Assembly: GCA_001464765.1 (NCBI GenBank) | Contig: LNDV01000034.1 | Coordinates: 496,001 to 560,000 of the forward strand | DNA: 64,000 bases | Direction: 5' to 3' | From: Betaproteobacteria bacterium Ga0077526 | GTDB taxonomy: Bacteria; Pseudomonadota; Gammaproteobacteria; Burkholderiales; Ga0077523 | In this document: piece after piece, positions 10,401 to 19,036 of the stretch | Layout: every line of letters starts with the position of its first letter | How positions within the stretch are numbered: the stretch's first letter is position 1 | Translations under genes and position numbers: made by a program | Notes under the pieces: generated by a model | Databases searched by the model: none | What the model saw: only the letters and a program-made list of their open reading frames with translations | What the model was told of the DNA's origin: nothing

Positions 10401-10645
10401 CTCAGTTCACTGGCAACGTTGACGAGCGCGCCTTCGAACCGTCGATAGAAGAGGGAGGTCGAGCGCGCACCGACCCGCGCAAGATCGGCGGCCGATCCGG
10501 ACAGACTGTCCGACACCGAGTGCCACTCGTGCAGACCGAACAGACCGACGGCGAGACCGGTGAGCACCGCGGCGCCGGCGAGAAGCGACCCCAATCTGCC
10601 CTTGGGCTGGACGTAGGAAGCCTTTTCGAGCGGTTGCAACGCCAT
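7475..10645 (-). CDS. Large membrane GGDEF-EAL protein with periplasmic sensor, GAF and PAS domains
   Basis: A 1056-residue inner-membrane cyclic-di-GMP enzyme. Order: transmembrane helix about 20-42, periplasmic sensor about 45-285, second helix about 288-308, GAF-like domain about 340-480, PAS domain about 500-620, GGDEF domain with the motif at 705-709, and EAL domain with catalytic Glu833 in EALVRWEHPERG. The RAAD inhibitory site precedes GGDEF by five residues. EAL metal and base motifs (NLSARQF, ELTEST, DDFGTGYSSL, LKIDRSF, AEGVE) are intact. It shares its N-terminal sensor layout with the protein at 2854-5583 but has an added GAF domain. It is separated from livF by about 117 bases. 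Confidence 0.93.
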   Translation of the reverse strand: MALQPLEKASYVQPKGRLGSLLAGAAVLTGLAVGLFGLHEWHSVSDSLSGSAADLARVGARSTSLFYRRFEGALVNVASELSSSGPSLDPVHARVVIGRTISSVAGLDRIVLLDEEGRIFADSSSTLPAPRAPMVPHASPPRTNRIEVDRPTIDRGSARWIVPMRLQVPGKAQGHDWALVATTSIESPWQLVGEMPLPPGWVMALQRDDGYLQGRWPAPTSSALYDRPIEGPVGAFLRDQPGQTAGSVAGSSPTTGEPRRYAFQRVADYPLTLFVSFPDDAIFDAWLERVRLPFSLFALVALGSLWVYRRLASQQARHTADLARRRERLEILHAMTTDSIAGLTAEALVRRTLERLHLVFPGAHLVFSAIGPDGAATLADRVAPAIPGAELPARFTGPGQARLALPVRQGEPAFHDPDGRESALPAQDSAIRPGASLDVTLSDAQESAGVLSVIAAAPLRWDEHHVELLRAVAAQLSLVLRHAAADRLRAEAERQLRSREALFSAVFNSSRDALFLGNIADGRVFDCNPRAVALFQAPSRDYILGRPGHALLRHPLSRAELAERLDRLDRGETVQEDLEFRTRQGRRFWAEMLATRLDLAGTRAYVVRVADITERKAAEDRIRYLAQHDDLTGLPNRAFLHQALTAAIERARRHDRRLALLFMDLDRFKLINDSFGHAVGDEVLQVTAQRLRTSLRAADTIARLGGDEFVVLVEDFVNEADLAGISQKLLGACSQPFHRDGHEFALTVSVGLSTYPDDGQDIDTLFKAADSAMYRAKESGKNTYRFYSPQLNAHAFERLSLESALKRAASRGELRLYYQPKLEISTGTVTGAEALVRWEHPERGLLQPAQFVPLAEESGLIDEIGAWVLGEACRQGRAWRAQGLDDLVIAVNLSARQFLKGDVLGQVTRALAEADLDPEHLELELTESTVMSNPEVAATVLMDLTRLGVGIAIDDFGTGYSSLAQLKRFPVATLKIDRSFIQDLPDDPEASAITQAVLALARSLRLRVVAEGVEFPRQLVFLAAHGCDFAQGFCVARPLPAAEFVQFARAASRNGV

Positions 10646-10762
10646 GGGAGCTTTGCGCTAGGCGGCGAGGCCGGACATGCCGACCTTGCCGCTCAGAGAC
10701 CCGCCGGGACTTCGCACCGGGTCGGGCGGGAGCGCGGGTTGGGGCGGAGCGTCGGCACCGGG

Positions 10763-11407
10763 CTAGCCGGCCGCGACCACTCCCCGATCGATGACGTAGA
10801 CACGGTCGAGCATCTCCTTCGAATGGGACAGATCCGACTCGGTGAGAATGATCGAGAGGCCTTCGCTTTTCAACGCCGAGATGACTTCCGCCAGTCGGCG
10901 GGCCAGCACGGGCGCGACCCCTTCGAACGGCTCGTCGAGCAGGAGCAGCCGGGTTCCTGACATGAGCGCCCGGGCGAGTGCCACGAGCTTCTGCTGGCCC
11001 CCGGACAACTGCAGCGCCTTGCGCGCCCGGAAGGTCTCGACTTCGGGAATCATCTGGTACACGCGCTTCAGCCGTGCCTCGACGTCCGTGCGGCTCGCTG
11101 CCCAGGCCGGCACCAGGACGTTCTCCTCCACGGTAAGCGTCGGGATCAGCCGCCGGTCTTCCGGCATGTACCCCATACCCGCACGCGCTCGAAGGTGGGT
11201 GGCCATCCGATCCATGGACTTGCCGTCGTAGCGCATGGTTCCGGCCTTCGCCGGCAGAATCCCCATGATGGCTCGCATCAGCGTCGTCTTGCCGGCGCCG
11301 TTGCGGCCGATCAGGCCGACGAACTGCCGCTCTCCGACCACCATGTCGACACCGCGCAGAATGCCGACGGAACCGATCGAGACGTCCAGCCGTTCGATCT
11401 CAAGCAT
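10763..11407 (-). CDS. livF: Branched-chain amino acid-type ABC transporter ATPase LivF
   Basis: A 214-residue cytosolic ABC ATPase, last gene of the importer operon. It shows the Walker A GRNGAGKTTLM near residue 37, the signature LSGGQQKLVALARAL near 130, Walker B LLLLDEPFEG near 155, and the typical LivF linker EGVAPVLARRLAEVI. I use the ATG at 11407 (MLEIERLDVSIGSV); a GTG two codons upstream at 11413 is an alternative. The gene begins within a few bases of the livG stop, so translation is probably coupled. Actual substrate is unproven, since this transporter class also carries amides, urea and aromatic acids. Confidence 0.92.
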   Translation of the reverse strand: MLEIERLDVSIGSVGILRGVDMVVGERQFVGLIGRNGAGKTTLMRAIMGILPAKAGTMRYDGKSMDRMATHLRARAGMGYMPEDRRLIPTLTVEENVLVPAWAASRTDVEARLKRVYQMIPEVETFRARKALQLSGGQQKLVALARALMSGTRLLLLDEPFEGVAPVLARRLAEVISALKSEGLSIILTESDLSHSKEMLDRVYVIDRGVVAAG

Positions 11408-12182
11408 GGCCACCTCCGCCCGCCGCCGCCGCGTGGCCGCCGATCACGAACTTGCGCACCTCCACGTCGTCCAGCACCAAAGCGGGTTCGCCGTCGGCAA
11501 TGATGCGGCCCTCGTAGAACGCGAGCACCCGGTCGGTATAGCGCGACACCACGTCCATGTCGTGCTCCACGAACAGAACCGTCACCTTGTGCTCCTGCAC
11601 CGCCGCCATGACCATGTCCATGAGGCTGAACTTCTCGTCGGCGGACACGCCGCTCGTCGGCTCGTCGAGCAGCAGGATGCGCGGGCGGACCACCATGGCC
11701 ATCGCAATGTCCAGCAGCTTGCGCGTGCCTTCCGGCAGCAGGCCTGCCGCGCGATTCCGGTAGGGCCCCAGGTGGAACTGGTCGAGCATGGCATCCACCG
11801 CCCTGCCCGGATCGTCATAGCCCTGGCCCTTGCCTCCGCCCCAGCGGCCGCCTGCCTGCACCACGATGCCCACGCCAATCCGCAGGTTCTCGGAAACCGA
11901 GAGCGTATTGAAGAGCTGCGGAATCTGGAACGACCGGCAGATGCCCAGACGGGTGATCTGCCGGGGGTTCAGTCTGGTGATGTCGCGGCCGTCGAAACTG
12001 ATGGTGCCGGAGGTCGGCTTGAGATAACCGGTGACCATGTTGATGAAGGTCGTCTTGCCCGCACCGTTCGAGCCGATCAGCCCGACGATGGAATCCTGGG
12101 TGATGGCCACGTTGATGTCCGCGGCGGCAGTGACGGCGCCGAAGCTCTTGTTGAGCCCCTTCGCATCGAGAATGACGCTCAC
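11400..12182 (-). CDS. livG: Branched-chain amino acid-type ABC transporter ATPase LivG
   Basis: A 260-residue ABC ATPase partner of LivF. Walker A is GSNGAGKTTFINMVTGYLKP near residue 35, Walker B is ILLLDEPTSGVSADEK near 165, and the signature loop reads LLPEGTRKLLDIAMAM, which departs from the usual LSxGQ form as LivG proteins often do. The C terminus has a run of Ala/Gly residues. I place the start at the GTG at 12182, which overlaps the livM stop codon as GTGA; a GTG/ATG-like extension to 12224 would add 14 unconserved residues. It belongs to the livKHMGF-like operon. Confidence 0.91.
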   Translation of the reverse strand: MSVILDAKGLNKSFGAVTAAADINVAITQDSIVGLIGSNGAGKTTFINMVTGYLKPTSGTISFDGRDITRLNPRQITRLGICRSFQIPQLFNTLSVSENLRIGVGIVVQAGGRWGGGKGQGYDDPGRAVDAMLDQFHLGPYRNRAAGLLPEGTRKLLDIAMAMVVRPRILLLDEPTSGVSADEKFSLMDMVMAAVQEHKVTVLFVEHDMDVVSRYTDRVLAFYEGRIIADGEPALVLDDVEVRKFVIGGHAAAAGGGGHA

Positions 12183-13126
12183 GTCGCGGCCTCCTTCGCC
12201 TTGCCGCGCGTGAAGAGCGACCACAGCCCGCCCGGCAGGAAGATCATCACCACCAGCATCGTGATGCCGAGCACCATCTGCCAGGTGTTGGGCGAGTACT
12301 CATAGGCGAAGCTGCGGACCGACTCGAAGACCAGGGCCCCGCCGAGCGGTGCAAACACGCTCCCTGTGCCGGACAGGATCGCGATGAACACGAATTCACC
12401 GGACTGGGGCCAGTAGGTCATTTCGGGATCGATGTGGCCGATGTTCACGGCCATCAGCGCTCCGCCGATTCCGGCGAGCACGGCCGACACCACGTAGTTG
12501 AAATGCACCGTCGCGAAGACGGACGCCCCCATGTATTCGACGCGCAGTTCGTTGTCACGGATCGCGCCGGCAAGGCGCCCCCGGTGGGATGCCAGATAGC
12601 CGTGCAGCAGGAACGCGGCGATCCCCAGGATGACCGCGGTGACGCTGAAGACCGTGACCCGCAGGGTATCCCCTTCCACAGCGACGCCGCCGACCGTCTT
12701 CGCGGCGACGTTGAAGCCGTCCGTGGAACCGAGGGACGCGGACTTCACCAGGAGCCCATAGAGAATCATGGAAAACGCGAGCGACAGCATCGCGAAGAAG
12801 ATTTCGCGATACTTCGCCAGGAGCAGCCCCAGCACCGCCGAGACGACGGCGGTGGCGACGATCGACCCGGCGACCATCAGCAGCATGTCGGGCATCTTCC
12901 AGACCTGATCGATGAGGCCCGCCGCATACGCGCCAAGACAGTAGTAGAGCCCGTGGCCGAACGAGACGAGACCCGTGCGCATGAGCAGCATCATCCCGAG
13001 AACGACGATGCCATAGCACATCGACACGTTCAGCAGCGACACCATCCAGCTCGGCAGGAAAGGCCCGGAGACGAGCAGCATCACCACCACGACGATCAGG
13101 GACAGACCGGTGCGATCGAGTTTCAT
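12179..13126 (-). CDS. livM: Branched-chain amino acid-type ABC transporter permease LivM
   Basis: A 315-residue polytopic inner-membrane permease. The first half carries several hydrophobic helices (for example MLLVSGPFLPSWMVSLLN and GIVVLGMMLLMRTGLVSFGHG), and the GLVSFGHGLYYCLGAY block is the conserved LivM/LivH motif for contact with the substrate path. The cytoplasmic loop with LAGAIRDNELRVEYMG is the coupling region for the ATPases. It overlaps livH by four bases and livG by four bases, which indicates tight translational coupling in one transcript. Confidence 0.93.
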   Translation of the reverse strand: MKLDRTGLSLIVVVVMLLVSGPFLPSWMVSLLNVSMCYGIVVLGMMLLMRTGLVSFGHGLYYCLGAYAAGLIDQVWKMPDMLLMVAGSIVATAVVSAVLGLLLAKYREIFFAMLSLAFSMILYGLLVKSASLGSTDGFNVAAKTVGGVAVEGDTLRVTVFSVTAVILGIAAFLLHGYLASHRGRLAGAIRDNELRVEYMGASVFATVHFNYVVSAVLAGIGGALMAVNIGHIDPEMTYWPQSGEFVFIAILSGTGSVFAPLGGALVFESVRSFAYEYSPNTWQMVLGITMLVVMIFLPGGLWSLFTRGKAKEAAT

Positions 13127-14049
13127 ATCTTGCGCACCTCAGCGCCGCTGAACAGCCCCTTCGGACGGGCGATCAGCACAGCCGCCATCACGAAGTAGAT
13201 GCTGAACAGTTCCACCTCCGGGGCATAGTGGACGGCCGCCGCGCGGACCATGCCGACGATCAGTGCGCCGAGGGCCGCGCCCGGAAGACTGCCGAGGCCG
13301 CCGATCACGACGACGGCGAAGGCCATGACGATCACCTCGGCCCCCATCCCCGTGACCACCGACACGGTGGGGGCCGTGAGCGCGCCGCCGACAGCGGCGA
13401 GGAACGCACCGATCGTGAATGTCACGAAGTACGTCCTGCTCACGTTGATGCCCAGAGCCGCGCTCACCTCACGATCATGGATGACCGCGAGCAGCAGCTT
13501 GCCGGACCGCGTGCTGTTGAGCGACCAAGTGAGCACGAGGCCCGTCAGGACGGCCACGCCCAGAAGCAGCAGGTTGTAGTTGGGGTACGTGAGCCCCGCC
13601 ACCTCGAAGTTGCCGAGAAGCCCGTAAGGCGTCTCGCCGTTGGGGCCCTGGACGAAGAGCGGGTCGACACCCCAGACCAGCTTGATGAAGTCCTCGAGAA
13701 TCAGGAACAGGGCGTAGGTGACGAGCACCAGCACGACCTCGTCCTTCCCGTAGAGGAACTGGAGCAACCCCCTCTCGATCAGCGGTCCGAAGACGAGTCC
13801 GACGAGCACGGCGGCAAGCGCCAGCATCGCGAAGCTGCCCATCGCCGCATACCCTTGGGAGAACCAGGCCGCAGAAAGGGAGACGGCGGAAAAGGCGCCG
13901 AGGGCGTACAGACTCCCGTGGGCGATGTTCAGGATCTTCATCACGCCGTAGATCAGCGTGAGGCCCACGGCGATGATGAAGAGCCATGAGGCGTAGACGA
14001 CACCATCGACGAGCACGGCAATGAACTGACTCACGACACGCGCCCCCAT
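13123..14049 (-). CDS. livH: Branched-chain amino acid-type ABC transporter permease LivH
   Basis: A 308-residue inner-membrane permease with about eight hydrophobic helices. The N-terminal LIYGVMKILNIAHGSLYALGAF motif (shown by its NIAHGSLY core near residue 40) and the later GAFLAAVGGALTAP segment near 210 are typical of LivH. The chosen ATG at 14049 gives MGARVVSQFIAVLVDG; a GTG four codons later is possible. It sits between the periplasmic binding protein gene (64-base gap) and livM (4-base overlap). Confidence 0.92.
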   Translation of the reverse strand: MGARVVSQFIAVLVDGVVYASWLFIIAVGLTLIYGVMKILNIAHGSLYALGAFSAVSLSAAWFSQGYAAMGSFAMLALAAVLVGLVFGPLIERGLLQFLYGKDEVVLVLVTYALFLILEDFIKLVWGVDPLFVQGPNGETPYGLLGNFEVAGLTYPNYNLLLLGVAVLTGLVLTWSLNSTRSGKLLLAVIHDREVSAALGINVSRTYFVTFTIGAFLAAVGGALTAPTVSVVTGMGAEVIVMAFAVVVIGGLGSLPGAALGALIVGMVRAAAVHYAPEVELFSIYFVMAAVLIARPKGLFSGAEVRKI

Positions 14050-14113
14050 GCGGCAGGCACGGCATCGGCCTTGCGGACGATGCCGCCGATCGAATCAAGC
14101 ACGAAGCAGCTCT

Positions 14114-15463
14114 CTACTTCGACTTGCGGAAACCGGACTTGATCCAGTCGAGCGACGAGATGCCCTCGGGAGGGGTCACTCGCTCGGCATCGTAGTACTT
14201 GATGTTCCCGACCTTGACGACCCCGTTCTCGAACCGGGTCGTGCCGTAGGCGGTGCCCATGACGGCCTGATGCCCTTTGCCGAGCCCCATCTTCACTTTG
14301 CCCGAGGGGCTGTCGAAAGTGCTGTTCTCGAATGCGGCAATGAGCTCGTCCTGCGTGGGCGGCGCGTAGGCCTTCTCCATCTCTTCCTTCACGTTCTTTG
14401 CAGCGCCCATGGGAATCGCCGAGCCGATCTTCTTTGCTGTCGCCTTTTCCCACGCCGCCTTCACGCCGAGGAAGGCCTGGGCGACGCTGAACGCCGGATA
14501 GTTTGGGTCGACGCCGGCCTTCGCCTTGTAGATCTCCATCAGCCAGCGCTTGTGGGGGGAGTCGGGAGCGAAGACGCCGTTGGTGCCGCGTGCGCCGACG
14601 ATCGTGCCATCGGGAATCTTGCCTGGCAGCCGGTGCAGATAGGGCTCGCCCGCGACCAGCACGAGCACGCTCTTGCGGAAGAGGTCCCGCGGCTGCGCCT
14701 GGAGCATGAACGCCTCCAGATCCCCGCCCCAGAGGCTGGAATGGATGACATCCGAATTCGACGCGAGCAGCGCCGAGACCTCGGAGCCGTACTGGCCGGC
14801 GCCGAACTTCGGCATCTGCGAAGTCACGATTTCCACACCAGGCTTCATCGCCTTGATACTGGCTTCGAAGTCGTTCCAGGAGTCCTGTCCGTACGCGTAG
14901 TTCTGGTTGATGCCGGAGATGCGCTTGACGGCAGGCCGGTTGTCCAGCAGGTACATGGTTGCGGCGACAGCGTCCATGGTCGCGTGTGCGCGGGTGCGGA
15001 ACACATACTTGTAACTGGCTTCCTCGAATACCCGCGGTGTACCGCAGTCGAAGAGCACGGTGAGCTTCTTGAGTTCCTCGGCGACAGGGGCGATGGCGAG
15101 GCAATCGCCGCTGCCGATGTAGCCGATGACCATATCGACTTCCTGGCGCTGGACCAGCGTCCGGAATTCGGCGACCTGCTTCGTCGCACCGCCCGCCTCG
15201 TCGGCGACGACCAGTTCGATGGGCAGCCCGCCGAACCCCTTGATCTGGTATGGCGCAGGGCCTTTGCCGGCGTTGAGGGACTCGACGATCGCCTCGGCTG
15301 CCATCTTGGCCGGGACGCCAAACGGACCGGCAGCGGGACCTGAAAGAAACGTGACGAACCCGACCTTGACGCTCGTCTTCTGCTGCGCCTGAGCGGGCAT
15401 GCCCATGGCAAGAAGCGAACACGCCACCACTGCCGCGCCGAGGGCGCCACCGATTCTTTTCAT
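14114..15463 (-). CDS. ABC transporter periplasmic substrate-binding protein (Leu/Ile/Val-binding family)
   Basis: A 449-residue secreted ligand-binding protein. A clear signal peptide (MKRIGGALGAAVVACSLL, cleavage after AQA near residue 27) is followed by the family start VKVGFVTFLSGPAAGPFG. The mature part has the two-lobe periplasmic-binding fold features, such as ELVVADEAGG near 85 and IGYIGSGDC near 125. The start is set at 15463 because it begins the signal peptide and has a purine-rich GGGGGAAGGGAG ribosome-binding site just upstream; a 15-residue longer frame lacks this. It supplies ligand to LivHMGF. The family includes binders of branched-chain amino acids, amides and aromatic acids; the ligand is not predictable here. 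Confidence 0.91.
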   Translation of the reverse strand: MKRIGGALGAAVVACSLLAMGMPAQAQQKTSVKVGFVTFLSGPAAGPFGVPAKMAAEAIVESLNAGKGPAPYQIKGFGGLPIELVVADEAGGATKQVAEFRTLVQRQEVDMVIGYIGSGDCLAIAPVAEELKKLTVLFDCGTPRVFEEASYKYVFRTRAHATMDAVAATMYLLDNRPAVKRISGINQNYAYGQDSWNDFEASIKAMKPGVEIVTSQMPKFGAGQYGSEVSALLASNSDVIHSSLWGGDLEAFMLQAQPRDLFRKSVLVLVAGEPYLHRLPGKIPDGTIVGARGTNGVFAPDSPHKRWLMEIYKAKAGVDPNYPAFSVAQAFLGVKAAWEKATAKKIGSAIPMGAAKNVKEEMEKAYAPPTQDELIAAFENSTFDSPSGKVKMGLGKGHQAVMGTAYGTTRFENGVVKVGNIKYYDAERVTPPEGISSLDWIKSGFRKSK

Positions 15464-15541
15464 CTCCCTTCCCCCTGTATCAACGCGATGCCGACGAGCC
15501 GCCGGCAAAGCCTTTGGAATCTAACACCATGACTTCATTTG

Positions 15542-16318
15542 TCAACCTGCCGAAAACCCGCCGTCGAGGAACAGCACCTGCCCCGTGATGTAGTCGGACG
15601 CGGGCGACGCGAGGAATGCCGTGAGGCCGCGCACATCCTCCAGAAGTCCGTTCCTGCCGACCATGGTCCGCGCCGCCATGGCCGCGGCGCGCGCAGGATC
15701 CGAGAACACGGCGCGGGTCATCGGCGTCTCGACGAAACCGGGTGCGATGGCGTTGCAGTTCACGCCCTGGGAGGACCACGCTTCGGCGAGCGCGCGCGTC
15801 AGCTGCGCGATCGCGGCCTTCGACACGCCGTACGCGCCGCCGTTGTTGAAGGACCGGATGGATTGCAGGGACGCCATGTTGATGATTCGTCCCCAGCGCC
15901 GGCGAGCCATCTCGGGTGCGAAGGCGCGCGCAAGCAGAAAGGGCGCATCCAGATTCACCCGCAACGTACGGTTCCACACGCCCTCGTCGAGCACCTGCAT
16001 CGAAGGGCGCTCGTTGATGGCCGCGGCATTCACGAGAATGTCCGGCGACCCCGCCCGCTCCAGCGTGGCAGCGACCGCTTCGGCAACGCCCTCGCTCTCG
16101 CCAAGGTTCGCAGCGAGGACAACTGCCTTGCGTCCGAACTGCCCGATCTCGCGGGCCGTCTGGTCGAGGCGTGCGATATCCCGCGCAATCAGGACGACGT
16201 CCGCCCCTGCCTCGGCGAGCGTCACGGCCATCATCCGGCCGATACCGGAGTTCCCGCCGGTGACCACGGCGAGCTTGCCGTCGATGCGGAAGAGACGGTC
16301 CAGGGGCAACGAGCTCAC
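15542..16318 (-). CDS. Short-chain dehydrogenase/reductase (SDR family)
   Basis: A 258-residue classical SDR. It has the cofactor motif TGGNSGIGR near residue 20, the NAAAIN equivalent of NNAG near 92, a catalytic serine in INMASLQS near 145, and Tyr163/Lys167 in YGVSK. The arginine after the second strand (LIARD) suggests NADP(H) preference. The overall look ([17 protein letters not shown]) fits gluconate 5-dehydrogenase or 3-oxoacyl reductase-like enzymes; the substrate is unknown. It overlaps argH by four bases and lies 78 bases upstream of the ABC binding-protein gene, suggesting one transcript with both. Confidence 0.87.
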   Translation of the reverse strand: MSSLPLDRLFRIDGKLAVVTGGNSGIGRMMAVTLAEAGADVVLIARDIARLDQTAREIGQFGRKAVVLAANLGESEGVAEAVAATLERAGSPDILVNAAAINERPSMQVLDEGVWNRTLRVNLDAPFLLARAFAPEMARRRWGRIINMASLQSIRSFNNGGAYGVSKAAIAQLTRALAEAWSSQGVNCNAIAPGFVETPMTRAVFSDPARAAAMAARTMVGRNGLLEDVRGLTAFLASPASDYITGQVLFLDGGFSAG

Positions 16319-17751
16319 GGCAACTCTCCGTCGAGGTCTGCGAGGGCTTTCGCGGCGGCCGACCGGACACGCGCAGGCGCGGTGCCGCCACGGTGCGCAC
16401 GAGCCGCCACGGACCCTTCCAGAGTGAGCACCTCGAACACATCCGGTCCGACCGATGGCGCGAACACCCGCAACTGCTCGAGCGTGAGATCGGAGAGATC
16501 GCAGCCCTTGTCGGCAGCAAAGCGGACCGCGCGCGCCACCGCATCGTGGGCTTCGCGGAACGGAGTACCGAGCCTGACGAGATGGTCGGCGAGATCGGTG
16601 GCCGTGGCGAATCCCTGCAGCGCCGCGTCCCGCATGCGCTGGGGAAACACCCGAAGACCCCGAAGCATCTCGGCGTAGATGACGAGGGAGTCGGACAGTG
16701 TGTCGACGGTGTCGAACAGCGGTTCCTTGTCCTCCTGATTGTCCTTGTTGTAGGCGAGCGGCTGCGACTTCATCAGCGTGAGCAGAGCGACGAGGTGGCC
16801 GTTGACGCGGCCGGTCTTGCCGCGCACGAGCTCAGGCACATCCGGGTTCTTCTTCTGCGGCATGATCGAGGAGCCGGTGCAGAAGCGGTCTGCCAGGTCG
16901 ATGAAACCGAACCGCGGGCTCATCCAGAGGATCAGTTCCTCCGACAGGCGGGACAGGTGCGTCATGGTGAGCGCGGCAGCCGACAGGAATTCGATGGCGA
17001 AGTCCCGGTCCGACACGGCATCGAGCGAATTCTCGCTCAGCCCTTCGAAACCAAGGGCCGCAGCCACCTGTTCGCGGTCGATGGGATAGCTCGTGCCGGC
17101 CAGCGCAGCGGAGCCGAGCGGCAGCCGGTTGACCCGGCGCCGGCAGTCCCCGAACCGCTCGGCATCGCGGCGCAGCATCTCGTAGTACGCCAGCAGGTGA
17201 TGACCGAAAGTGATGGGCTGCGCCACCTGCAGGTGAGTGAACCCGGGCATGATGAGGTCAGCATGGGTCTGGGCCAGTTCGGCGAGCACCCGCCGCAGGT
17301 CGCGCAGATACCCGAGAATGCGGTCGATGGCGTCGCGGAGGTACAGACGGATGTCCGTGGCCACCTGGTCGTTGCGGGAGCGCCCGGTGTGCAGTCTCTT
17401 GCCGGCGTCGCCGACGAGGTCGGTCAGACGGCGTTCGATATTGAGATGGACGTCCTCGAGATCCACGGACCAGACGAATGTGCCGTTCTCGATCTCCTGC
17501 CGGATCTGCGCCATGCCACGCCGGATGTCCGCGAGATCCTGCTCGCCGATGACACCGACCGCCGCCAGCATGGCGGCGTGGGCAAGCGATCCCTGGATGT
17601 CGAACAGGGCGAGACGCTTGTCGAACTCGACGGACGCCGTGAAGCGCTTGACGCGCTCGTCGACCGGCTCGGAAAACCGGCCGGACCACGTCTTGGGCTG
17701 CGGCGTATCACCGCCAGGTTGCGCGCCGGAAGGGGGATGTTCAGAATTCAT
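16315..17751 (-). CDS. argH: Argininosuccinate lyase
   Basis: A 478-residue enzyme of the last step of arginine synthesis, cleaving argininosuccinate to arginine and fumarate. The superfamily signature [15 protein letters not shown] is present near residue 285, with the flexible catalytic serine in [24 protein letters not shown] near 110 and [16 protein letters not shown] near 160 are further diagnostic blocks. Length matches the family (about 460). The N-terminal 20 residues are a low-complexity extension, so a slightly later start is possible. It heads the leftward run that overlaps the SDR gene. Confidence 0.96.
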   Translation of the reverse strand: MNSEHPPSGAQPGGDTPQPKTWSGRFSEPVDERVKRFTASVEFDKRLALFDIQGSLAHAAMLAAVGVIGEQDLADIRRGMAQIRQEIENGTFVWSVDLEDVHLNIERRLTDLVGDAGKRLHTGRSRNDQVATDIRLYLRDAIDRILGYLRDLRRVLAELAQTHADLIMPGFTHLQVAQPITFGHHLLAYYEMLRRDAERFGDCRRRVNRLPLGSAALAGTSYPIDREQVAAALGFEGLSENSLDAVSDRDFAIEFLSAAALTMTHLSRLSEELILWMSPRFGFIDLADRFCTGSSIMPQKKNPDVPELVRGKTGRVNGHLVALLTLMKSQPLAYNKDNQEDKEPLFDTVDTLSDSLVIYAEMLRGLRVFPQRMRDAALQGFATATDLADHLVRLGTPFREAHDAVARAVRFAADKGCDLSDLTLEQLRVFAPSVGPDVFEVLTLEGSVAARAHRGGTAPARVRSAAAKALADLDGELP

Positions 17752-18031
17752 GTGTCATTGCGGGCGGAAGGCCCGTCTTTTCGAGCTTGGTGTGGAAGGC
17801 TCAGGCGGTCGGGTCGCGCGAGCGACGCTCCGGCCTGAGAAGTGGCGAAGTGGCCGAACCCGGCCGATTTCCTTGATCTGCGAGTATATAGAACGGCTCC
17901 GCGCCCCGTGAGACCGACCCCGTCTTCCCGAATTGCTCCGCCTGACACGGCAGCGCACCGGCACGTTCGCGGACGCGCTTCCCGCCGTCACTCGCGCCGC
18001 GTTTCCGGGCCCTGAACGGTCCCGCGACACC

Positions 18032-19036
18032 GTGCCCGCCGACCGCCTTCCCGACTTCACGAACATCGGCATCTGGCTGAGGACCGTCCTCCTCGCGGTG
18101 GCCGCTTCCTTCGTGGCGACGGTCCTGCTGACGCCGGACTGGCGTCCGATCCCCGAGGAATTCTCGATCGTGTCGCTGCACGTGCAGCCGCCCGTGATTC
18201 TTTCCCTGGCGCTGCTGGCCGCCCTGTCACGTGTGCTCTCGCGGACCCGCCTCGCGCCGGGCGTCGCAGTCGTGCTCGTGGTCTCCGTGGCGTCGGCCCT
18301 TGCGTCCGGCTGGCTCCTGCAGGCCGGCGTGGCCGTGGAGAGCGGGCCCGTGGATCGCAGGGTGTTCTTTGCGCTGGTGTTCTCGGGCAGCGCCCTGTTC
18401 TATTTCCATCTCCGGGATCGCGCCCTGTCACCGGCGCTGACGGAGGCCCGACTGCAGGCGCTGCAGGCCCGGATCCGCCCGCACTTCCTCTTCAACAGCA
18501 TCAACGCCGTGCTATCGCTAATCCGGACTCAGCCGCGCCGTGCAGAGACGGCGCTGGAGGACATGGCGGATCTGTTCCGGGTCCTCATGGCGGACAACCG
18601 GGAACTCGCTCCGCTCGCAGACGAGGTCGCGCTGTGCCGGCAGTATCTGGATATCGAACAACTGCGGCTCGGCGACCGCCTGACCGTCGAATGGCACGTG
18701 GAGAACATGCCGAAGGATGCGCTGATCCCGCCCCTGGTGCTTCAGCCCCTGCTGGAGAATGCCGTCTATCACGGCATCGAACCCTCGCCGCAGGCCGGGA
18801 CCATCGTGATCAACATCTTCCGCACCCGTGGCGAGGTTCACATCGCCCTGAAGAATCCCGTGCATCCGGGCGGCGGCCACCAGGGCGGCAACCGCATGGC
18901 CGTGGCGAACATCCGCGAGCGCCTCGCCCTGCACTTCGATGAGGAGGGGCGCCTCGAGACCCAGGTGCTCGAAGGCCAGTACCAGGTCCGTATCCGCATT
19001 CCCTACAAGTCGGACGTGGCGTCGGCCGCTCGATGA
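18032..19036 (+). CDS. LytS/AlgZ-type sensor histidine kinase
   Basis: An inner-membrane kinase of the His_kinase (PF06580) family. Four hydrophobic segments (about 13-33, 48-66, 72-92, 104-120) precede the phosphoacceptor block RIRPHFLFNSINAVLS with His151, and an N-box PPLVLQPLLENAVYHGIEP near 250. The usual glycine-rich G-box reads GGNRMAVANIRERL, so it is degenerate on the first glycines. The start is uncertain: I use GTG 18032 because VPADRLPDFTNIGIW aligns with the LPDFC-type start of AlgZ proteins; an in-frame TTG at 17933 would add 33 residues. The next gene overlaps by four bases and is its cognate regulator. Confidence 0.87.
   Translation: MPADRLPDFTNIGIWLRTVLLAVAASFVATVLLTPDWRPIPEEFSIVSLHVQPPVILSLALLAALSRVLSRTRLAPGVAVVLVVSVASALASGWLLQAGVAVESGPVDRRVFFALVFSGSALFYFHLRDRALSPALTEARLQALQARIRPHFLFNSINAVLSLIRTQPRRAETALEDMADLFRVLMADNRELAPLADEVALCRQYLDIEQLRLGDRLTVEWHVENMPKDALIPPLVLQPLLENAVYHGIEPSPQAGTIVINIFRTRGEVHIALKNPVHPGGGHQGGNRMAVANIRERLALHFDEEGRLETQVLEGQYQVRIRIPYKSDVASAAR

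Noticed and set aside
7571-10960. A rightward open frame of over 1100 codons opposite the GGDEF-EAL gene
   Set aside because: It is the antisense shadow of a well-supported gene; its product is low-complexity and unlike any protein family.
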